27,416 bases of DNA, taken from positions 1 through 27,416 of the IMG/VR virus record IMGVR_UViG_3300020424_000022, one strand, 5' to 3'. Of the stretch, positions 22,889 through 27,416 are shown in pieces (position 1 is the first letter of the stretch; the number at the start of each line of letters is the position of its first letter). Under the pieces are notes generated by a model that did not search any database, had not been told where the DNA came from, and saw nothing but the letters and a program-made list of their open reading frames with translations. The position numbers were made by a program, and so were the translations under genes. This stretch comes from a virus.

Positions 22889-24337
22889 ATGACGATTGAA
22901 CAGTATGAATATAAGACCACTCCCTACAAACATCAACGAGAAACTTTAGCACGAAGTTGTGAAGAAACCAACTTTGCCCTATTTTTAGAAATGGGCCTTG
23001 GTAAATCTAAAATTTTGATCGACAACATGGCCTATTTGTTTCAAGCTGGCAAAATATCCGGCGCTTTGATCGTTGCCCCTAAAGGTGTGTTAGATAATTG
23101 GGACATCAATGAAATCAATCGCCATTTACCTGACCATATAGAACGCAAAGTCTTAGTTTGGCAGCCCAATCATACGCAACGATGGACCAGGGACTACAAA
23201 GATATGGTAGAAAAGGACAGCACTGGGACTTTAAATATATTTTTGATGAACGTAGAGGCCTTTGCCACAGTAAAAGGTTGTAAACACGCCGAAGAATTTA
23301 TCCTAACGCACGATACTCTGCTGACGATTGACGAATCTACCACAATAAAAAATCCAAAAGCCAAGCGTACGAAAAATTTAATCGCACTTTCACCGGAAGC
23401 AAAATATCGTCGTATCTTGACTGGCTTTCCAATCACCAAAGCGCCCCTGGATTTGTACTCACAATGTTATTTCTTGCACCCAAACCTTTTGGGTTACAGT
23501 AGTTACTATGCTTTTCGCAGTCGCTACGCCATTGTGCGTCGACAACAAATGGGCGGACGTATGTTTGATAACATTGTTGGCTTTCAACGCCTAGATGAAC
23601 TGCAACAAATAGTCAAACAGTTCTCTGTGCGTTACACCAAGAACGAATGTTTAGATTTGCCTAGTAAAAATTATATAAAACGCTACGTCGAACTAACGCC
23701 AGAACAAGAAAAGGCGTACGCTCAGATGAAACAAGAAGCGATCATGACTTTAGAAGAAGAGACTTTTTCTACTATGAACGTCTTGACTCAGCTAATGCGC
23801 CTACAACAAGTCGTAGCAGGCAGTTTACGTAGTGAAACGGGTGAGACTATCTGTCTGAAGAACAACAGACTACAGGCGGTATTGGATGTACTAGAAGAGA
23901 CGGCTGGTAAGGTTGTGATATTTGCTGTGTTCCGTACAGACATAGAGAGGTTAGCAGAAATATTGCGAAAAAAATATGGAGAAAATTCGGTTGCCACATA
24001 TTACGGTGATACTCCTCAAAGTGAAAGACAAAATATAATTACTCGTTTTCAAGACCCTGATAACGAATTAAAGTATTTTATCTCAAATCCACAGACAGGT
24101 GGTAGGGGAATCACGTTAACAGAAGCAAACGTTATAATATATTACTCAAACAGCTATGATTTAGAGCTTAGAATCCAGTCTGAGGACCGTATTCACCGTA
24201 TTGGCCAGGACGATAAGTGTACGTACATTGATTTGGTTTCAAAAAACACAGTCGACGAACACATTTTAAAGACGTTATTGAATAAAGTTAAAATCAGTAA
24301 TGAAGTATTAGGAGAAATTCGCGAATGGTTTGATTAA
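22889..24337 (+). CDS. SNF2-type SF2 helicase/ATPase
   Basis: A 482-residue SNF2-like ATPase, nearly all motor domain. Residues 11-17 (TPYKHQR) are the Q-like entry motif and EMGLGKS (34-40) is Walker A. TIDESTTIKNPKAKR (146-160) is motif II with DEST in place of DEAH. LTGFP (177-181) is motif III. GGRGITL (404-410) is motif V and SEDRIHRIGQ (431-440) is motif VI. Such enzymes translocate on double-stranded DNA without unwinding it and remodel protein-DNA complexes. No nuclease or methylase domain is fused to it. It lies apart from the replication operon, behind its own promoter. Arginine codons are mostly CGN here, about 24 of 30 by my count. Confidence 0.93.
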   Translation: MTIEQYEYKTTPYKHQRETLARSCEETNFALFLEMGLGKSKILIDNMAYLFQAGKISGALIVAPKGVLDNWDINEINRHLPDHIERKVLVWQPNHTQRWTRDYKDMVEKDSTGTLNIFLMNVEAFATVKGCKHAEEFILTHDTLLTIDESTTIKNPKAKRTKNLIALSPEAKYRRILTGFPITKAPLDLYSQCYFLHPNLLGYSSYYAFRSRYAIVRRQQMGGRMFDNIVGFQRLDELQQIVKQFSVRYTKNECLDLPSKNYIKRYVELTPEQEKAYAQMKQEAIMTLEEETFSTMNVLTQLMRLQQVVAGSLRSETGETICLKNNRLQAVLDVLEETAGKVVIFAVFRTDIERLAEILRKKYGENSVATYYGDTPQSERQNIITRFQDPDNELKYFISNPQTGGRGITLTEANVIIYYSNSYDLELRIQSEDRIHRIGQDDKCTYIDLVSKNTVDEHILKTLLNKVKISNEVLGEIREWFD

Positions 24338-24787
24338 GTGTATAATCAAATGATGTCTACAGTTAGAACCGTACCGAAAAGAACTCCTTCCGCTGATCCA
24401 TTAGGTTTTGCAGAACTATATGGCATTGGTTCGCTTTTTGCTCCAGACCCAGACAGTGCTTTTGATTATCTTGCCGCCAGTTCTAAAGTAGGCTTACCTT
24501 TAATCGCTGTTAGAAAACTATTGAAGGCTAAGTTATTAAAAGAAAAAGGTGAAGCATACGTAAGAGTAGGCTCTAGTATAAACAGTGAGGCTGAGATAAA
24601 AGCTGGCAACGCTCTACTAAACCAAAGTGATGAGATAATTAACGAAGTTTTAACCTCTCCTGAAGTTACTAGAGCTCAAGTAGATGAAGTTTTAAATCCA
24701 AGTTTTGGCCCTTCTGATTTAACCAAAGAGCAACAATTAAAAAAATTAAAAGAACTTAGAGATAGACTTGGTAGGAACGACAAATGA
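24338..24787 (+). CDS. Unknown protein (up to 149 aa)
   Basis: The open frame begins with GTG directly after the SNF2 stop. ATGs at 24350 and 24353 are equally good starts and would give 145 or 144 residues. From the second ATG the product begins MSTVRTVPKRTPSADPLGFAELYG. The rest is helical, with a hydrophobic stretch near KVGLPLIAVRKLLKAKLL and a charged C-terminal helix (TKEQQLKKLKELRDRLGR). No family is recognised. It ends with an ATGA overlap with the next gene. A leaderless ATG start would fit the TATAAT at 24341. Confidence 0.55.
   Translation: MYNQMMSTVRTVPKRTPSADPLGFAELYGIGSLFAPDPDSAFDYLAASSKVGLPLIAVRKLLKAKLLKEKGEAYVRVGSSINSEAEIKAGNALLNQSDEIINEVLTSPEVTRAQVDEVLNPSFGPSDLTKEQQLKKLKELRDRLGRNDK
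24341..24346 (+). promoter_or_regulatory. TATAAT box at the start of the 149-aa gene
   Basis: A perfect TATAAT starts right after the GTG at 24338-24340 and lies 3 and 6 bases before two ATGs (24350, 24353). No good -35 box is seen 16-18 bases upstream. If it is used, transcription would begin at about the second ATG and give a leaderless message. Confidence 0.35.
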
Positions 24788-25059
24788 CCACGACTTTTAA
24801 ATTTATTGACTCCTTAGATGACATAGAAATTAATGAAGAGATAGCTGAAGCTTTGGATCAGTTGCAGTTGATTACTAAAAACGCATTGACCAACGAAGAA
24901 ACTAAAGCTTGGGATTTGGTAATTGCTTTACTAATCCAGGTGGCTTCGTTGACGCGTATGAAAGAGTTGGACCGCGACGTTGTAATGTCCACACTTTGGT
25001 TTATGACTATGCAAGCCTCAGAGTTTGAATTGAATCAAGAGAAAATAGTTAAGCATTAA
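24784..25059 (+). CDS. Unknown acidic helical protein (91 aa)
   Basis: A 91-residue, acidic, all-helical-looking protein (FKFIDSLDDIEINEEIAEALDQLQLITKNALT, then ETKAWDLVIALLIQVASL and DVVMSTLWFMTMQASEFEL). Hydrophobic faces alternate with acidic ones, so it is probably a soluble helical bundle rather than a membrane protein. It begins at an ATGA overlap and ends at a TAATG overlap with its neighbours. No family is recognised. Confidence 0.55.
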   Translation: MTTTFKFIDSLDDIEINEEIAEALDQLQLITKNALTNEETKAWDLVIALLIQVASLTRMKELDRDVVMSTLWFMTMQASEFELNQEKIVKH

Positions 25060-25208
25060 TGGCAAAGATAAAGACTGTCGTTAGTATAGACCCTAATAAA
25101 CGTAAAGCTAAACACACTGCGCAAGGCAACGGTGGTAGTGCTAACACGGTCCCCAGGGGCAAACGTCGTAAGCAACAGTTTAAAAGATATCGTGGACAGG
25201 GTAGATAA
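25059..25208 (+). CDS. Small basic protein (49 aa)
   Basis: A 49-residue ORF that starts on the last base of the upstream stop (TAATG). It begins MAKIKTVVSIDPNKRKAKH, has a Gly/Asn middle (AQGNGGSANT) and ends PRGKRRKQQFKRYRGQGR. Basic and probably disordered, it resembles the tiny basic proteins at 3063-4270 in composition. It ends just before the hairpin at 25211-25234. It is supported by coupling and clean placement. Function unknown. Confidence 0.6.
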   Translation: MAKIKTVVSIDPNKRKAKHTAQGNGGSANTVPRGKRRKQQFKRYRGQGR

Positions 25209-25234
25209 AAAAGGGACCACCGAAGTAGTCCCTT
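25207..25234 (-). terminator. Intrinsic terminator of the methylase-like gene
   Basis: On the - strand a 10-bp stem (25211-25220 with 25225-25234, one G-U pair) is closed by a C(UUCG)G tetraloop and runs into a T-tract at 25212-25207. On the + strand the same G-U position becomes a C-A mismatch. The T-rich stretch after 25234 is interrupted (TTAATTTTAG), so termination of the + strand genes is weaker but possible. The stem lies between convergent genes ending at 25208 and 25239. Confidence 0.88.
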
Positions 25235-25238
25235 AATT

Positions 25239-25880
25239 TTAGTTTTGTAAAATATACTCACCGAACTGTTCAGCTATTGCCGTAGCCATACCAGGGAAGA
25301 ACTTAGAACGAATCTTCCAACGGTCCACGGACGGCGGACATTTGTGAATATCATCTTTGGCCGTCTTGCCATCGAGCGTACCGGTAGGTTTAAGTGGTGG
25401 TAGATTCTTCAGCCAAAAGCACGTACGCTTTTTCTGATTGTCTAACCCTGCTTCATCGCTACCAAACTGCCAAGGCTGTACACTTTGAGCAAAGTTTTGA
25501 TAATTTTTTATCAACGCTTTAGCATACTTGTGCATCACTGGGTTTTCGACTGCTATGTGCGGAATGTCTGCGTTCCAAAGATCGCTAAACAATTCTGCTC
25601 CAGCTTCTAGCTCGGCCCACATTTGCGCTTTGGTTTTGCCTGGGGGTGGGTTGTGAAGCCAACGCACTCCTGAATTGCAAAGTCTAGTGCAAGGTGGGTG
25701 AGCTACCATGAGTAGATCCCAGTCATCACATTCTAGAACGTTCCTTATATCGTCTTGAATGTGTTTATTGGTCGGTATATCGGAAGGTAAAACATCACAG
25801 GACCAAGCGTCAAAGCCTAACTTTAAGAAAGCCTCGCGTACGGTCCCAGACGTTTCGCACCCTATTAATATTTTTTTCAT
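25239..25880 (-). CDS. Cytosine-C5 DNA methylase-like protein
   Basis: A 213-residue Rossmann-type protein. Motif I-like LIGCETSGTVREAF (residues 5-18) is followed by an acidic Asp29, then AHPPCTRLCNSG (60-71) with the PC catalytic pair of C5 methylases (Cys64). VENPVM (111-116) stands at the ENV position. FFPGMATAIAEQFG (194-207) resembles the terminal motif IX/X region. The protein is short for a methylase, with a small target-recognition region, and no cognate endonuclease is seen. It may protect phage DNA from host restriction, or it may be a related enzyme acting on cytosine. It has a clean AGGAG ribosome-binding site, its own consensus promoter and a strong terminator, so it is a single-gene unit. 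Confidence 0.75.
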   Translation of the reverse strand: MKKILIGCETSGTVREAFLKLGFDAWSCDVLPSDIPTNKHIQDDIRNVLECDDWDLLMVAHPPCTRLCNSGVRWLHNPPPGKTKAQMWAELEAGAELFSDLWNADIPHIAVENPVMHKYAKALIKNYQNFAQSVQPWQFGSDEAGLDNQKKRTCFWLKNLPPLKPTGTLDGKTAKDDIHKCPPSVDRWKIRSKFFPGMATAIAEQFGEYILQN

Positions 25881-25928
25881 AATTAACTCCTAATTAAATA
25901 TTAAAAAAGTTGAAACAAACAATACTGT

Positions 25929-25955
25929 TAAAAAACACTCCGGTTCTAGACCGGA
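25929..25955 (-). promoter_or_regulatory. Hairpin followed by T6 at the 5' end of the methylase message
   Basis: TCCGGT and ACCGGA (25939-25944, 25950-25955) form a 6-bp stem with a 5-base loop. On the - strand this is followed by GTG and six T (25930-25935). The stem begins six bases after the TATAAT of the promoter, at about the predicted first transcribed base. It could be a 5' cap-like stabilising hairpin or an attenuator. Its position at +1 makes ordinary termination less likely, because little RNA would exist yet. Confidence 0.6.
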
Positions 25956-25961
25956 AAATAC

Positions 25962-25990
25962 ATTATAACATATATCCCATATATTGTCAA
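25962..25990 (-). promoter_or_regulatory. Consensus sigma70 promoter for the methylase-like gene
   Basis: On the - strand TTGACA (25990-25985), a 17-base spacer and TATAAT (25967-25962): every position matches the housekeeping consensus at the optimal spacing. The start would be near 25955 and the leader about 75 bases. This is the strongest promoter-like sequence in the window. Confidence 0.9.
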
Positions 25991-26001
25991 TAGCTATTTT
26001 A

Positions 26002-26030
26002 TGGACAAATTTTAGGAATGATCTTATAAT
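26002..26030 (+). promoter_or_regulatory. Sigma70 promoter for the DUF1289 gene
   Basis: TGGACA at 26002-26007, a 17-base spacer and TATAAT at 26025-26030, eleven of twelve consensus positions. It is divergent from the methylase promoter, and the two -35 boxes are 11 bases apart. The predicted start is about 26037, only a few bases before the ATG at 26040, so the message would be nearly leaderless. Confidence 0.85.
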
Positions 26031-26039
26031 TCAGTCATT

Positions 26040-26264
26040 ATGGCACTAACGCTAAATGGTGAGGTGTCTAGTTTGGCAGACAGCCCTTGCGTCGGAAGAT
26101 GTTCGGTAGCCCAGTGGGGTGACGACAGATGCAAAGGTTGTGGACGTTACGAGAAAGAAACCGTCTCAGCTTATTGGAACGAACTGCCTGAGATAGAACG
26201 TAAATTAATTAATTTACGTAATGCTTTTGAAGGGTACGAAATAAGACATTTAAAAGCTAAGTAA
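26040..26264 (+). CDS. DUF1289-family small cysteine protein (74 aa)
   Basis: A 74-residue protein matching the DUF1289 pattern. SPCVGRC (Cys17, Cys21) is followed by DDRCKGCGRYEKE (Cys31, Cys34), then a tryptophan helix (SAYWNELPEIERKLINLRN). In bacteria these small proteins have four Cys suited to a metal or Fe-S site, and their function is poorly known. The four Cys are intact here. There is no Shine-Dalgarno sequence, in keeping with a leaderless start just after the promoter. It ends at a TAATG overlap with a 26-codon ORF. Confidence 0.85.
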   Translation: MALTLNGEVSSLADSPCVGRCSVAQWGDDRCKGCGRYEKETVSAYWNELPEIERKLINLRNAFEGYEIRHLKAK

Positions 26265-26344
26265 TGGCTAAACTAGTCAATGTTAAGACTTGTTTAAAAC
26301 ACAGGTCCAGGAGAGAGCGCGAAAAAATATGGCTACTAAATTAG
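26264..26344 (+). CDS. Possible 26-aa basic ORF
   Basis: It starts in the DUF1289 stop codon (TAATG) and runs 26 codons, beginning MAKLVNVKTCLKHRSRRER. It overlaps the start of the next gene by 16 bases. The junction type repeats that of many real genes here, but the ORF is very short. It may be a decayed or truncated gene, or serve only to carry ribosomes to the next start. Confidence 0.28.
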   Translation: MAKLVNVKTCLKHRSRREREKIWLLN

Positions 26345-26547
26345 AGATATATAAGGCTTACCTCAACGTTTTAGAGGGCCAGAGGTCGGCTTTGACCATA
26401 GATATAGAGGTTTTGAGTGATAACCCAATGTCGATCCCTGAACATACCAACTTTACTGAACAGTTTGACGAGTTAATCACTAAATTGACTGACATAAATG
26501 ATAAGATCAGTACCGTGAAATACTTGATAAAGGTGGTTAATAACTGA
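26329..26547 (+). CDS. Unknown small helical protein (72 aa)
   Basis: The ATG at 26329 was chosen because it follows an AGGAG (26309-26313), although the spacing is long. The frame is open further, to a TTG at 26290, which would add 13 residues but has no ribosome-binding site. The product begins MATKLEIYKAYLNVLEGQRSA, has a short acidic middle (DIEVLSDNPMSIPEHTNFTEQFDEL) and ends in a helix (KLTDINDKISTVKYLIKVV). It is probably a small coiled-coil dimer. No family is recognised. It is the last gene before the repeat-rich noncoding region. Confidence 0.5.
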   Translation: MATKLEIYKAYLNVLEGQRSALTIDIEVLSDNPMSIPEHTNFTEQFDELITKLTDINDKISTVKYLIKVVNN

Positions 26548-26618
26548 TCAAGGACGGAGAATCACGGACCAAGGACAAAGGTCTTGTTGGGTGGATGTAT
26601 CGATTTCCTAGCAAGACC

Positions 26619-26847
26619 ACCTAATGTGAAAAAAACGTAGAAATTAGGTAAAAATTAGGTAAAAACAGGCTAAAAACCCTTTCCCATATACACTTAAAAT
26701 ATAATTTCACCTAATGTGAATGTGAGATTTTGTGATTTTTCTAGGAATGGACTATCAGGATTTAAGAATAAAATGACATTATGACATTATGTCACCCTGC
26801 AGCCCTTGTCCTATAAGGATTTCTACCTAATTTCTGCCACATTAGGT
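26619..26847. repeat. Six ACCTAAT heptamers (iteron-like)
   Basis: ACCTAAT lies on the + strand at 26619-26625, 26709-26715 and 26825-26831, and inverted (ATTAGGT) at 26643-26649, 26654-26660 and 26841-26847. Three of the six extend to ACCTAATGTG (26619, 26709, and inverted at 26838-26847). The copy at 26706-26720 forms the palindrome TTCACCTAATGTGAA. The inverted pair at 26641-26662 is a perfect tandem 11-mer. Confidence 0.88.
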
Positions 26848-26870
26848 TCACATTATGTACATTATGTGAA
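26773..26870. repeat. ACATTATG octamers in two tandem pairs
   Basis: ACATTATG occurs at 26776-26783 and 26784-26791 (8-base period), and at 26850-26857 and 26859-26866 (9-base period). The first pair ends in the palindrome TGACATTATGTCA (26782-26794). The second is bounded by TTCACA (26847-26852) and TGTGAA (26865-26870). The octamer is one base from ACATTAGG, the reverse complement of the core of the ACCTAATGT repeats, so both sets may derive from one binding site. Confidence 0.82.
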
Positions 26871-26908
26871 AAATAGTGCTATGATGAATACTTTCATATA
26901 ATCTCCTG

Positions 26909-26949
26909 CTTAGGCGACAACACTCCCCTACTCCCCCTTGTCGCCTAAG
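26909..26949 (+). other. 12-bp stem-loop with a C-rich loop before the terminase gene
   Basis: CTTAGGCGACAA at 26909-26920 and its exact reverse complement at 26938-26949 enclose a 17-base loop of nearly pure pyrimidines (CACTCCCCTACTCCCCC). The stem is followed by TCTGTTTTATG, a poor T-tract, so terminator strength is doubtful. A TATAAT at 26897-26902 ends six bases before the stem. It could be a 5' hairpin, a terminator or a terminase recognition structure. Confidence 0.82.
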
Positions 26950-26962
26950 TCTGTTTTATGTT

Positions 26963-26968
26963 TATAAT
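26963..26968 (+). promoter_or_regulatory. TATAAT box for the small terminase gene
   Basis: A perfect TATAAT ends seven bases before the ATG at 26976. A TTGTCG at 26938-26943 could serve as the -35 box but the spacer is long (19 bases), and it overlaps the right arm of the stem-loop. If used, the message would start at or next to the ATG. Confidence 0.4.
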
Positions 26969-26975
26969 ATTCTTG

Positions 26976-27416
26976 ATGGCAGAGAAAAAAGATAAAAAAT
27001 TAACCACAGCTTCCTTCGGTATCACCGATAAAGCCAAACGTTTTGCTGAAGAGTATGTCTACAATGATGGAAGCAAAACCAAAGAGGAGTGTGCAATCAC
27101 GGCAGGATATGCCAAAGAGTCGGCCTCTGTTAGAGCTTCTGAGCTTACTAATCCTCGTATGTTTCCTAAAGTAGTTAAATACATTGAGCATTTACAAAAC
27201 CAATTAGCAAATAAATATCAAGTTACCTATGGTAGACACATAAGAAAACTTGCAGAGATTAGAGACTTAGCTATTGAAAAAGGTAATTTTACCTCTGCTG
27301 TTGCTGCCGAAGTGCAACGAGGACGTGCTGCTGGCTTGTATGTTGAACGTAAAGAAATCAGAACAGGGTCCCTGGAGAGCTTATCGATAGAAGATTTAAA
27401 AACCAAAATTAAATCG
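26976..27416 (+). CDS. terS: Terminase small subunit (partial, runs off the window)
   Basis: 147 codons are visible with no stop, so the C-terminus is outside the window. Residues 17-60 (TDKAKRFAEEYVYNDGSKTKEECAITAGYAKESASVRASELTNP) match the N-terminal helix-turn-helix of Terminase_2-type small subunits, with the usual pattern of F..EY, then A...AGY, then ASVRASEL. Residues 75-125 form the helical oligomerisation region. The protein selects and binds the packaging site on phage DNA and feeds it to the large subunit, which should lie downstream. The start is ATG at 26976, with no Shine-Dalgarno sequence. The repeat region directly upstream is a natural candidate for its target. Confidence 0.88.
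   Translation, partial: MAEKKDKKLTTASFGITDKAKRFAEEYVYNDGSKTKEECAITAGYAKESASVRASELTNPRMFPKVVKYIEHLQNQLANKYQVTYGRHIRKLAEIRDLAIEKGNFTSAVAAEVQRGRAAGLYVERKEIRTGSLESLSIEDLKTKIKS

Larger units (their letters stand above)
26548..26975. other. Repeat-rich noncoding region before the terminase gene
   Basis: 428 bases with no credible gene in a genome that otherwise has almost no spacers. It holds six ACCTAAT heptamers (three on each strand), four ACATTATG octamers, a tandem 11-mer, several short palindromes, a 12-bp stem-loop and two TATAAT boxes. The content and the position directly upstream of the small terminase gene fit a packaging (pac or cos) region, a replication origin with iterons or a regulator-binding array. 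The sequence alone does not decide between them. Confidence 0.75.

Noticed and set aside
25929-25955. Ordinary terminator call for the hairpin plus T6 in the methylase leader
   Set aside because: It lies at the predicted first transcribed base of the methylase promoter, and no - strand gene lies upstream within 159 bases. A 5' hairpin or attenuator fits better, though it could still stop read-through from further upstream.
26290-26328. TTG start for the gene ending at 26547
   Set aside because: No ribosome-binding site precedes it and the added residues overlap another ORF. The ATG at 26329 has an AGGAG upstream, though at long spacing.
26909-26949. Strong intrinsic terminator
   Set aside because: The stem is only moderately GC-rich, the loop is long and the sequence after it has no proper T-tract.
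26548-26975. CRISPR array
   Set aside because: The repeats are 7-11 bases with irregular spacing and both orientations. There are no 23-40 base repeats with equal spacers and no cas genes.

Overview
The window is a stretch of an AT-rich, densely packed genome of a tailed, short-tailed-looking (podovirus-like) marine bacteriophage. It holds virion, lysis and replication genes, ends in a small-terminase gene, and has no ribosomal, tRNA, integrase, repressor or phage RNA polymerase gene that I can see. Low GC, tiny K/R-rich proteins of the DUF5872/DUF6321 type (family names from memory), an M15 endolysin, a 3-TM holin, a Leu762-type family A polymerase and a 2OG-Fe(II) oxygenase all point to phages of marine Alphaproteobacteria such as SAR11. 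The host is an inference and cannot be read from the sequence.

Layout. (1) 105-3063, + strand: a beta-rich tail protein, a small structural protein and the endolysin. (2) 3063-4270, +: seven tiny proteins in a row, most of them strongly basic. (3) 4271-6011, +: an unknown protein, the holin and a 2-oxoglutarate/Fe(II) oxygenase. (4) 6047-14956, +: four large proteins that look like the internal virion/DNA-ejection set, ending in a 1738-residue protein with membrane segments. (5) 22807-14953, - strand: a replication operon of two unknown proteins, a small ORF, an SSB-like protein, an archaeo-eukaryotic-type primase, a UvrD/Rep-like SF1 helicase, a family A DNA polymerase, a ribbon-helix-helix-like protein and a PD-(D/E)XK nuclease. 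It converges tail-to-tail on module 4. (6) 22889-25208, +: an orphan SNF2-type ATPase and three small genes, closed by a hairpin terminator. (7) 25880-25239, -: a cytosine-methylase-like gene behind a consensus promoter. (8) 26040-26547, +: a DUF1289 protein and small ORFs. (9) 26548-26975: a repeat-loaded noncoding region directly before the small terminase gene, which runs off the window at 27416.

How it works together. The - strand operon encodes most of a replisome: primase, helicase, polymerase, SSB and nuclease. It uses an AEP primase rather than a TOPRIM primase-DnaB pair. Promoters look host sigma70-like: divergent pairs lie at 22807-22889 and 25881-26039. Many + strand genes are joined by a one-base TAATG stop/start overlap, which suggests translational coupling. 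The most unusual noncoding DNA is 26548-26975, with six ACCTAAT heptamers, four ACATTATG octamers and a 12-bp stem-loop. It is a candidate packaging site, origin or regulator-binding array next to the terminase.
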